Shown in pieces: positions 1 through 4,978 of a stretch of 8,302 bases of DNA. The stretch covers positions 1 through 8,302 of the forward strand of contig JAQUUS010000055.1 of assembly GCA_028693775.1 (NCBI GenBank), given 5' to 3'. A program made the translations under genes and the position numbers. A model generated the notes under the pieces. It worked only from the letters and a program-made list of their open reading frames with translations. It made no database searches and was not told the origin of the DNA. This stretch comes from Alphaproteobacteria bacterium (GTDB lineage Bacteria > Pseudomonadota > Alphaproteobacteria > UBA9219). How positions within the stretch are numbered: the first letter of the stretch is position 1; every line of letters begins with the position of its first letter.

Positions 1-18
1 GGCGGGGTGGATCGATGA
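1..18 (+). CDS. 3' end of an upstream gene (partial)
   Basis: The first frame of the window reads Gly-Gly-Val-Asp-Arg and then TGA at 16-18. That stop overlaps the ATG at 15-17 in the ATGA arrangement typical of translationally coupled genes, which suggests that a gene entering from the left ends here and is in an operon with the next two. Only five codons are visible, so nothing can be said about its product, and the open frame could be chance. Confidence 0.3.
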   Translation, partial: GGVDR

Positions 19-272
19 CGCATGCGTTTTCTGTTCCTGAGGCAATCGATTTTGGCGCGATGGGCGATAGCCGGTTTGCGCCTTATCTGCGTATGGCAAA
101 CGTTATCGTTCATTGTACGCGAAGACAGGGCTTTTGTCGTTCGTGCGATTTGCTGCCTTTCGGGTTTTCGGAACGCGAGATTGCAGAAAGATGGCATATG
201 TCTTGCGCTATGGCCGATGTGGAGTTGCGGTTGGTTTCAGACAAGGGTTATGGCGGAGACAGGGATGTCTGA
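15..272 (+). CDS. Small Cys-containing protein with HTH-like segment, unknown function
   Basis: An 85-residue protein that I do not recognise as a named family. Residues 34, 41, 44 and 64 are cysteines; the first three lie as C-x6-C-x2-C, which could bind a metal but is not a clear zinc-finger pattern. Residues 51-71, starting FSEREIAERW, read like a helix-turn-helix or short amphipathic helical segment. There is no signal peptide or membrane segment. A GGGGTGG stretch lies about five bases before the ATG, and the ATG overlaps the TGA of the frame upstream. The 3' end overlaps the next gene by 8 bases. This supports a real coupled gene, possibly a small DNA-binding or regulatory protein; the function is inference only. 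Confidence 0.55.
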   Translation: MTHAFSVPEAIDFGAMGDSRFAPYLRMANVIVHCTRRQGFCRSCDLLPFGFSEREIAERWHMSCAMADVELRLVSDKGYGGDRDV

Positions 273-612
273 GGATAAAGGCGGGGCGGGGAATTCGGAC
301 GACATGAGTTTGCTGACGGCGGCTCCTTGGACGTGCAGCAACTTCGGGGAGGTTTCGGAAATCGAAGTGTTTGTCGAACGGACAAAAACATGGGAGACGA
401 TTGCGGAAATCCGGTCGATTGAGGGGATTGTCGATGCGGAGGATGTTGCGGCTTTTATTGTTTCGGGGATTGGGCGCGCGCGCGAGATCAGGGGCGCTTT
501 GGGACGGGCGCTTGTTGCGCTGAGGTCTTTGGCCGCGGGCAAGGGCGTGGGGCGCGAGGCAAGGCAGGCTGCGCGGCGGGCGATCGGGGATATCGAAAAA
601 TTTATGTTTTGA
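265..612 (+). CDS. Hypothetical 115-aa protein, coupled to the preceding gene
   Basis: The ATG at 265-267 lies inside the last codons of the preceding gene (8-base overlap, ATGTCTGA), with a GGCGGAG ribosome binding site ending about six bases upstream. The same frame stays open back to base 22, but the coupled start and good Shine-Dalgarno favour this one. The protein has a Gly/Ser/Asp-rich N terminus (1-15). A middle segment (about 30-70), containing IEVFVERTKTWETIAEIRS and a downstream DAEDVAAFIV, could be an alpha/beta fold. The C-terminal half (71-115) is Arg/Ala-rich and probably helical. I see no signal peptide, membrane segment or catalytic motif and recognise no family. Pairing with the small upstream protein suggests joint function, perhaps a two-protein complex. 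Confidence 0.6.
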   Translation: MSEDKGGAGNSDDMSLLTAAPWTCSNFGEVSEIEVFVERTKTWETIAEIRSIEGIVDAEDVAAFIVSGIGRAREIRGALGRALVALRSLAAGKGVGREARQAARRAIGDIEKFMF

Positions 613-621
613 GGCGGCTTG

Positions 622-1134
622 TCAGGGGACGGGCAGGGCTGTTCGATAGGCGGCGAGCGTGACGGGATCGAAGCAGACTATTCGGATCTCGTCGAACGCA
701 GGGTGCTTTTGGATAAATGAGGCGATGGTTTTGAGGGCGATTGGAGCGGCGCGGTCAAGCGGGAAGGCGTAGGCTCCGGTGGAGATGCTGGGGAAGGCGA
801 CCGTTTTTGCTTTTGCGTTCAGTGCAAGGGTGAGCGCTTTTTCGTAGGCGGCGGCGAGCAGGGCGGCTTCGTTGTTTTGGCCTCCGCGCCAGATCGGGCC
901 GACGGCGTGGATAATCCATTTGGCCGGGAGATCGTAGGCTTTGGTGATCTTTGCTTCTCCGGTGTCGCAGCCGTTCAGGGTTTTGCATTCTTTCAGGAGA
1001 TTGGGGCCTGCCGCGCGGTGGATCGCTCCGTCGACGCCTCCGCCGCCAAGCAGGGAATTGTTCGCCGCGTTGACAATCGCGTCCGCGTTTTGCTCGACGA
1101 TGTTGCCTTGAATGATTTTGATGATGTTTGTCAT
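622..1134 (-). CDS. Macro-domain O-acetyl-ADP-ribose deacetylase / ADP-ribose hydrolase
   Basis: A 170-aa cytoplasmic macro-domain protein of the MacroD/YmdB type (E. coli YmdB is 177 aa). The family binds ADP-ribose, deacetylates O-acetyl-ADP-ribose, and in several members removes mono-ADP-ribose from proteins. The macro fold fills the chain: the ADP-ribose motif DAIVNAANNSLLGGGGVDGA at about residues 18-37, followed by IHRAAG; GEAKITKAYDLP with HAVGP near the middle; and the phosphate-binding loop FPSISTGAYAFP near 113-124. The Asn and Asp of the NAANN and GGGGVDGAIH motifs, used for ligand binding and catalysis, are intact. The ATG at 1132-1134 has an AAGGAG site ten bases upstream. The frame stays open to 1287, but that extension is Arg/Lys/Pro-rich and has no macro homology. 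The gene converges on the preceding + strand pair with a 9-base gap. Confidence 0.93.
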   Translation of the reverse strand: MTNIIKIIQGNIVEQNADAIVNAANNSLLGGGGVDGAIHRAAGPNLLKECKTLNGCDTGEAKITKAYDLPAKWIIHAVGPIWRGGQNNEAALLAAAYEKALTLALNAKAKTVAFPSISTGAYAFPLDRAAPIALKTIASFIQKHPAFDEIRIVCFDPVTLAAYRTALPVP

Positions 1135-1270
1135 GGGGCGGGCGCTCCTTTTTTTCAGGCATTTCGGCAATTCTATTTTTCGTGCGCGGCGCTTGCAAGG
1201 ACGCGGCGTTCTTTTTGACGGCGCAGGGACGGTTTGCGTTTGTTTGAGCCGCCGTGTTTGCGGTGGGCAA

Positions 1271-1299
1271 ATTATGCAGGTTCTCAAAAGTTACATGAA
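1271..1299 (-). promoter_or_regulatory. Candidate sigma70 promoter for the macro-domain gene
   Basis: On the - strand a TTCATG hexamer (1294-1299) and a CATAAT hexamer (1271-1276) are separated by exactly 17 bases. Transcription would begin near 1264 and give a leader of about 130 nt before the macro-domain ATG. The -10 matches the consensus at five of six positions; the -35 is weaker. Confidence 0.4.
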
Positions 1300-1407
1300 A
1301 AAGCGTTTAAGCGTGCGCATATCGGCGACTAGGGACTAACCTAACATTTAAGGAGGCTGTCAAACGGGGCGGGCGCTATGTGGGGGTAATGAAAGGATGC
1401 TTGAGGT

Positions 1408-1443
1408 TCCTCCTGCTCCGCGGCTGGACCGGGCGCAGGAGGA
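1408..1443 (-). terminator. Hairpin directly downstream of glnK, possible terminator
   Basis: A perfect 9-bp inverted repeat, TCCTCCTGC (1408-1416) with GCAGGAGGA (1435-1443), has an 18-base loop and begins six bases beyond the glnK stop codon. On the transcribed strand it is not followed by a T tract, so it may act as a Rho-assisted stop or an mRNA 3'-end stabiliser rather than a classical intrinsic terminator. Confidence 0.4.
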
Positions 1444-1449
1444 GGGGGA

Positions 1450-1791
1450 TTAGCCGATTGCCTGACTGCCTTGTTCGCCCGTGCGGATCCGAATGCATTC
1501 CTCAAGCGGCATGATGAAAATTTTTCCATCGCCGGTTTCGCCGGACTTCGCTCCTTTGAGAATGGCGTCTACGGCAGGTTGGACAAAGCTGTCGTTGACT
1601 GCAATCTCCAGGCGGATCTTGCGTAGAAGATTGCCCATTTCCTTTACGCCTCTGTAGACTTCGGTTACGCCCTTCTGCCGTCCGTGCCCGAGGACTTCGC
1701 TGATCGTCATCAGGTTAACGTCGGCTTTGTAGAGTTCTTCCCGGACATCGTCCAGCTTGTTCGGCTGAATGATTGCTATAATCATCTTCAT
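1450..1791 (-). CDS. glnK: P-II family nitrogen regulator (GlnK-type) lacking Tyr51
   Basis: A 113-aa PII signal transducer, the usual length of the family. PII trimers bind ATP/ADP and 2-oxoglutarate and control AmtB, and often other nitrogen enzymes and regulators. Visible landmarks with E. coli GlnB numbering unchanged are: N-terminal MKMIIAIIQPNKLDDVRE; GHGRQKG with Gln39 and Lys40 (Mg-ATP and 2-oxoglutarate site); Lys58; the B-loop TGDGKIF (86-92) with Lys90; and the C-loop RIRTGE with Arg101 and Arg103. The T-loop reads TEVYRGVKEMGN, so residue 51, the Tyr that GlnD uridylylates in enterics, is Glu; Tyr46 remains. The start at 1791 has AAAGGAG eight bases upstream; the in-frame extension to 1845 would overlap amtB and lies outside the PII fold. 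It is second in an operon, 46 bases after amtB, so it is the likely regulator of that transporter. Confidence 0.95.
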   Translation of the reverse strand: MKMIIAIIQPNKLDDVREELYKADVNLMTISEVLGHGRQKGVTEVYRGVKEMGNLLRKIRLEIAVNDSFVQPAVDAILKGAKSGETGDGKIFIMPLEECIRIRTGEQGSQAIG

Positions 1792-1837
1792 GATAACGGC
1801 TCCTTTGGTTGTATCTTGCATCCGGTCGGTCGGGAAT

Positions 1838-3064
1838 TCACTCAAGCATGGTATAGGCGCTCTCGTGGTGTTGGGTCAGGTCGAGGCCGAGTTCTTCGTC
1901 CTTGATCGAGACCCTCATGCCCATGAGGACGTCGATGGCTTTGTAGAGAATTGCCGTGGCCACGCCAGAATATAGCACTGTGATGGCGACCGCCTTTAGC
2001 TGAAGCATGAACTGCTCCGGATTGCCGTAGAACAGGCCGTCGGCTCCGGATGCGTTGACAAGCTTGGTTGCGAACAGGCCGGTGGCCAGCGCGCCCCAGA
2101 TTCCGCCAACGCAGTGAACGCCGAACGCATCGAGCGCGTCGTCATAGCCGAGCTTCGGTTTGACGATGGCCGCTGCGATGTAGCAGAACACGCTGACCAG
2201 AGTGCCGATGATCAAGGCTCCGGAGACGTTGACAAAGCCGGCTGCGGGCGTGATTGCTACAAGCCCTGCGACGGCTCCGGAGCAGATGCCGAACAGGGTC
2301 GGCTTTCCGTTGCGGAACCATTCGATAAAGGCCCAGCTTAGACCCGCTGCTGCTGCCGCCGTGTTGGTCACGACAAACGCGTTGACTGCGAGGCCGCTCG
2401 CCGATAGCGCAGATCCGGCGTTGAACCCGAACCAGCCAAACCACAGGATGGCCGTTCCCAGCGCGACAAACGGGACGTTATGCGGCGCGGGGATGCGTTT
2501 TTCGGCGTTCTTTCTCGGGCCGATCATCAGCGCCGTTACGAGCGCCGCTATGCCTGCGTTGATGTGGACGACCGTTCCTCCTGCGAAGTCCAATGCGCCC
2601 ATGTCGCGCACAAAACCTCCGATGCCCCAGACCCAATGGCAGACCGGCGCATAGACAAAGGTGAGCCACAGGACCATGAATGCGACGAAGGATGAGAATT
2701 TCATTCTTTCGGCAAAGGCCCCGAGGATGAGCGCGGGCGTGATGACGGCGAACATCGCCTGATAGATCATGAAGGCCTGGTGGGGGACCGTTGCCGAGTA
2801 GCCGTCGTAGGGTTCAAGCCCGACGCCGTTTAGCATGGCCCATGAAAATCCGCCCCAGAAGCCTTTGCCCGGCGCAAACGACAGGCTGTATCCGTAGACG
2901 ACCCACAGGACGCTGACCAGACACACCACAAAAAAGCACTGCATCAGGACGCTCAGGATGTTCTTTCTGCGAACCATGCCTCCATAGAAAAAGGCTAGCC
3001 CCGGCGTCATCAGCATGACAAGCGCGGTTGAGATCATTATCCAGGCTGTATCTCCACTATTCAT
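1838..3064 (-). CDS. amtB: Ammonium transporter, Amt family
   Basis: A 408-aa inner-membrane channel of the Amt/Mep/Rh family that conducts ammonium-derived nitrogen into the cell as a trimer. About eleven hydrophobic helices fill the sequence. It begins directly with MNSGDTAWIM and lacks the cleaved signal peptide of E. coli AmtB. The pore is intact: twin histidines His167 (in DFAGGTVVHINAG) and His317 (in FGVHCVGGIWGA), Asp159, recruitment-site Trp146 and Ser218 (in WFGFNAGSA), and gate residues Phe105 and Phe214. The cytoplasmic tail ends GLDLTQHHESAY, where His replaces the Gly seen in many homologues. The ATG at 3064 has GAGGG about seven bases upstream. The gene leads an operon with glnK, the reverse of the glnK-amtB order found in enterics; the pairing strongly suggests PII gating of this channel. 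Confidence 0.96.
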   Translation of the reverse strand: MNSGDTAWIMISTALVMLMTPGLAFFYGGMVRRKNILSVLMQCFFVVCLVSVLWVVYGYSLSFAPGKGFWGGFSWAMLNGVGLEPYDGYSATVPHQAFMIYQAMFAVITPALILGAFAERMKFSSFVAFMVLWLTFVYAPVCHWVWGIGGFVRDMGALDFAGGTVVHINAGIAALVTALMIGPRKNAEKRIPAPHNVPFVALGTAILWFGWFGFNAGSALSASGLAVNAFVVTNTAAAAAGLSWAFIEWFRNGKPTLFGICSGAVAGLVAITPAAGFVNVSGALIIGTLVSVFCYIAAAIVKPKLGYDDALDAFGVHCVGGIWGALATGLFATKLVNASGADGLFYGNPEQFMLQLKAVAITVLYSGVATAILYKAIDVLMGMRVSIKDEELGLDLTQHHESAYTMLE

Positions 3065-3226
3065 GATTTTTCCCTCGCACTTCTGGATGTTTCTTTTCGA
3101 TCACCTAGAAAACTGTCGGCCCGATTTCGGCGATTTGCTGCGGTTTTTTGGAGAACTGACCTTAATGCACTGAACAACAAACTGTTTTTTACTTCGCAGC
3201 GGCGCCGGGCCGGAAAACGGTCGGGT

Positions 3227-3263
3227 CGGAGACAAAAAACGTCGCACAGTTCACATGTCTCCG
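3227..3263 (-). other. Hairpin at the 5' end of the amtB leader
   Basis: CGGAGACA (3227-3234) and TGTCTCCG (3256-3263) are perfect 8-bp inverted arms around a 21-base loop. If the promoter at 3274-3302 is used, this hairpin lies within the first bases of the amtB transcript. It is not followed by a T run. It could stabilise the mRNA or be part of a regulatory leader; I do not recognise a known riboswitch class. Confidence 0.4.
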
Positions 3264-3273
3264 GCCCAAACGA

Positions 3274-3302
3274 AATGTATTTCCGATTCTCGAAGATGTC
3301 AC
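3274..3302 (-). promoter_or_regulatory. Candidate sigma70 promoter of amtB-glnK
   Basis: On the - strand GTGACA (3297-3302, five of six consensus positions) and TACATT (3274-3279, four of six) are spaced by exactly 17 bases. The predicted start is near 3267, leaving a leader of about 200 nt before amtB. The spacer is almost entirely filled by one copy of a 16-bp near-palindrome, so a repressor bound there would block RNA polymerase. I found no sigma54 pattern (GG-N10-GC with TGGC/TTGC context) in this region, although sigma54 commonly drives such operons. Confidence 0.45.
3280..3295. promoter_or_regulatory. Operator-like element, copy 1 (in the amtB promoter spacer)
   Basis: TTTCCGATTCTCGAAG matches 13 of 16 bases of the element at 3333-3348. 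It sits between the candidate -35 and -10 of the amtB promoter. The right arm ATTCTCGAA is identical in both copies; the left arm is degenerate here. Confidence 0.4.
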
Positions 3303-3332
3303 GCGAAAATTCCCGCGAAAAGAATATTATTA

Positions 3333-3348
3333 TTTCGAATTCTCGAAA
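3333..3348. promoter_or_regulatory. Operator-like element, copy 2 (perfect inverted repeat)
   Basis: TTTCGA (3333-3338) and TCGAAA (3343-3348) form a perfect 6-bp inverted repeat around the spacer ATTC. It lies 53 bp, about five helical turns, upstream of copy 1 relative to amtB, so proteins bound at both would face the same side of the DNA. The regulator is unknown. Confidence 0.45.
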
Positions 3349-3356
3349 TTTAAATC

Positions 3357-3397
3357 CTGCTTGGTTAATGCGATTTGTTAGCCCAAGCGGTTTTTTT
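3357..3397. terminator. Intrinsic terminator-like hairpin, probably bidirectional
   Basis: CTGCTTGG (3357-3364) pairs with CCAAGCGG (3383-3390), 8 bp with one G-T wobble and an 18-base loop, followed on the + strand by seven T (3391-3397). Read on the - strand the same stem is preceded by seven A and followed by ATTTAAATTT, about 57 bases after the histidine-kinase stop. The simplest role is to end kinase transcription before the amtB promoter. The better T tract is on the + strand, where no gene ends. Confidence 0.5.
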
Positions 3398-3446
3398 CAA
3401 TTTGGATCAATGGATTGTCTGGTTTTCTTCATGGGGAGGCGCACTT

Positions 3447-4931
3447 TTATATCGGGAGAATTTTTTTCAGGAATTCTCGTATGCCGGTGGACGAGGCGTT
3501 TTCTTTTTCGGAAATCGCGGGGATGGTGAAAAAAACCGTCGTTCCGGTTTCGACATCCGATTCAATCCAGATTTTGCCGCCCAGCCTTTCGACGATCTTT
3601 TTGCATGACGCGAGGCCGATGCCTTGTCCTTCATGCCGCGCGGAGGGATTCAATCTTTTGAACGGGACAAAGACGGAGGCCGTGTCTTTTTTGGGAATGC
3701 CCATGCCGTTATCGCGTACCGAGAAGACCCAGTAGGCATTTTGTTTGTGGGCCTCGATGTGGATTTCGGGCGGCGAGCCGAGCCTTCGGTATTTGATGGA
3801 ATTGTCGATGAGGTTTGTGATCAGCCGCCGGAACATGGACGGGACGATCCAGATGGTGGGCAGCCCGGACATTGTAATGTCGGGGCGGAGCCTGTCGATG
3901 ACGGGTTTTAGGTCTTCCAGCGCTGTGCGGATTTCCTTGGCGGCATCGCGTTTTTCAAGCGCCAGCGGAATTTCGGATACCTGCGCATAGTTGAGCAGGT
4001 CGTTGATCATTTGCTCCGCCCGATGTGCGGCGCGCTCGATTACGTCGATGTATTCGGTGCTGGACGGCTGGAGCTCGTTTCCGGATTCGCTTTTCAGCAA
4101 TGTTGCGTAGCAGCGCATTGTGCGGACGGGTTCTTTCAGGTCGTGGGCTGCCGCGTGCGCGAATTTTTCGAGCTCGTCGTTCTTTTGTGCGAGCTGCGCT
4201 GCGAGCTTTTGAGATTCCCTCGCGAGCCTCAATTCTCTTTCTCTCACGAAGTTGATGGACGAATATCCGATCGACAGCACGAGGAGAATGTAGATCCCGA
4301 TAATCTCTCCCAGCATCAGTCTTTGTTGATGGACTTGCTCGTTCAGTCTTTCTTCGAGCAGACGTTCGAGGATGGAGGCGGTCGTTTTCGCTATGCTTTG
4401 TACGTCGCCCAGCAATGCCGTTCTTTGATTCAGGAAGGCGTCTTTGGAATAGTTTTCCTTGAAGTTCTCGGCCAGCTCTTTCAGCCTTACGCACTCGTCG
4501 GTTTCGGACCGGCAGATCGTTTCGATCGAATGCTCAAGGCGGTCGATTTGCGGGCGGGGGCCTTCGGCTTTTCCGTATAGATGATCGGCGTATTGAAGGA
4601 CGTCGTTGAACAGCAGATTGGCGGCGTAGTAGCTCGATAGCTCGGGGTCGAGGATCAGGTTGGATTCGTCGCCGACTTCCAGTAACTGCTCACGCAGCAG
4701 ATCGCCGATGTTTTCCCCGGCTTCGCCGACCGCGCTTCGCTCGTCGTTAACTCTAAAATACGCTTCGGACAGGCGCTTGTAGTCGCTTACTCCTTGAATT
4801 TCTTTCGTTGTAAACCGGATGCTTGAGTAGAGCGGACGAAGCAGCACATATCCGGCCAATGCGTATACGCCGGACAGGAAGACGACAAACCCGATAACTA
4901 AAAGAGCTTGTTGCGATCTGAGCTTAAACAT
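3447..4931 (-). CDS. Membrane sensor histidine kinase
   Basis: A 494-aa inner-membrane kinase that would sense an extracytoplasmic cue and phosphorylate a response regulator. It has TM1 at about residues 11-33, a helical extracytoplasmic sensor (34-207), and TM2 at about 209-228. A coiled coil (230-256) then leads straight into the dimerisation domain, without an obvious HAMP domain. The phospho-accepting His263 lies in AAAHDLKEPVRTM, the HD(L)xEP form also found in phytochrome-like kinases. The ATP-binding domain has the N box NLIDNSIKYRR (373-383), G1 DNGMGIP (407-413) and G2 GQGIGL (435-440), all intact. The sensor contains the LDPELSSYY string reminiscent of helical-bundle sensors. Its only cysteines, 140 and 147, could form a disulfide. 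The ATG at 4931 follows CAGGAG by 11 bases. It diverges from the XRE-receiver gene, its probable partner. Confidence 0.93.
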   Translation of the reverse strand: MFKLRSQQALLVIGFVVFLSGVYALAGYVLLRPLYSSIRFTTKEIQGVSDYKRLSEAYFRVNDERSAVGEAGENIGDLLREQLLEVGDESNLILDPELSSYYAANLLFNDVLQYADHLYGKAEGPRPQIDRLEHSIETICRSETDECVRLKELAENFKENYSKDAFLNQRTALLGDVQSIAKTTASILERLLEERLNEQVHQQRLMLGEIIGIYILLVLSIGYSSINFVRERELRLARESQKLAAQLAQKNDELEKFAHAAAHDLKEPVRTMRCYATLLKSESGNELQPSSTEYIDVIERAAHRAEQMINDLLNYAQVSEIPLALEKRDAAKEIRTALEDLKPVIDRLRPDITMSGLPTIWIVPSMFRRLITNLIDNSIKYRRLGSPPEIHIEAHKQNAYWVFSVRDNGMGIPKKDTASVFVPFKRLNPSARHEGQGIGLASCKKIVERLGGKIWIESDVETGTTVFFTIPAISEKENASSTGIREFLKKILPI

Positions 4932-4940
4932 TAGTAAAAT
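4911..4940 (+). promoter_or_regulatory. Candidate promoter of the XRE-receiver gene
   Basis: TTGCGA (4911-4916) and TAAAAT (4935-4940) are separated by 18 bases, giving a predicted start near 4947. The promoter overlaps the first codons of the divergent kinase gene, so polymerase here and transcription of the kinase would interfere with one another. Confidence 0.45.
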
Positions 4941-4953
4941 GGCTCCTGCATTT

Positions 4954-4966
4954 CTTAACGATTAAG
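4954..4966. promoter_or_regulatory. Palindromic operator candidate in the divergent intergenic region
   Basis: CTTAA (4954-4958) and TTAAG (4962-4966) are perfect inverted arms around CGA. The site lies at about +8 to +20 of the candidate promoter of the XRE-receiver gene and touches its ribosome binding site (AAGG at 4964-4967). It is the only clear dyad in the 47-bp intergenic region, of the size bound by XRE dimers, and so is a natural candidate for autoregulation. Confidence 0.45.
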
Positions 4967-4978
4967 GTAGGTTCTGTC

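Larger units (their letters stand above)
1135..1449. other. Non-coding stretch between macro-domain gene and glnK
   Basis: These 315 bases hold no convincing gene. They contain the candidate promoter of the macro-domain gene and its presumed leader, plus a hairpin just past the glnK stop. A TAAGGAGG string near 1349-1356 on the + strand looks like a strong ribosome binding site, but no start codon and open frame follow it at a workable distance. Confidence 0.6.
3065..3446. other. Non-coding regulatory region between kinase 3' end and amtB
   Basis: These 382 bases contain no supported gene on either strand. In the direction of amtB transcription they hold a terminator-like hairpin, two operator-like repeats, a sigma70-like promoter, a leader hairpin, a GC-rich block near 3197-3213 with CCGG and GGCGCC palindromes, and finally the amtB ribosome binding site. 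Composition alternates between AT-rich (3300-3400) and GC-rich (3195-3230). Confidence 0.6.

Noticed and set aside
22..264. Open frame upstream of and in frame with the 115-aa gene, giving a 196-aa protein
   Set aside because: It would overlap nearly the whole 85-aa gene in another frame. The ATG at 265 has a good ribosome binding site and a coupled overlap, and the extension is Trp/Cys/Arg-rich and not protein-like.
755..1270. Arg-rich - strand frame overlapping the macro-domain gene
   Set aside because: It is extremely rich in Arg, Pro and His, as expected for an out-of-frame reading of a GC-rich gene.
1135..1287. N-terminal extension of the macro-domain protein by 51 residues
   Set aside because: The extension is Lys/Arg/Pro-rich and outside the macro fold, the ATG at 1134 has a clear ribosome binding site, and a promoter-like pair lies inside the extension.
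1792..1845. 18-residue N-terminal extension of GlnK overlapping amtB
   Set aside because: PII proteins start directly with the MKxI strand, and that ATG has an ideal AAAGGAG upstream.
3065..3446. Sigma54 promoter or NtrC site upstream of amtB
   Set aside because: I looked for GG-N10-GC with TGGC/TTGC context and for TGCAC/GTGCA dyads on the amtB strand and found no acceptable match.
3275..3735. Small + strand open frames across the kinase 3' end and the intergenic region
   Set aside because: They are mostly antisense to the kinase, have Phe/Arg-rich composition and no ribosome binding sites.
3955..4580. Other long frames on both strands within the kinase gene
   Set aside because: The kinase has all catalytic boxes in its own frame; these are overlapping shadows with biased composition.
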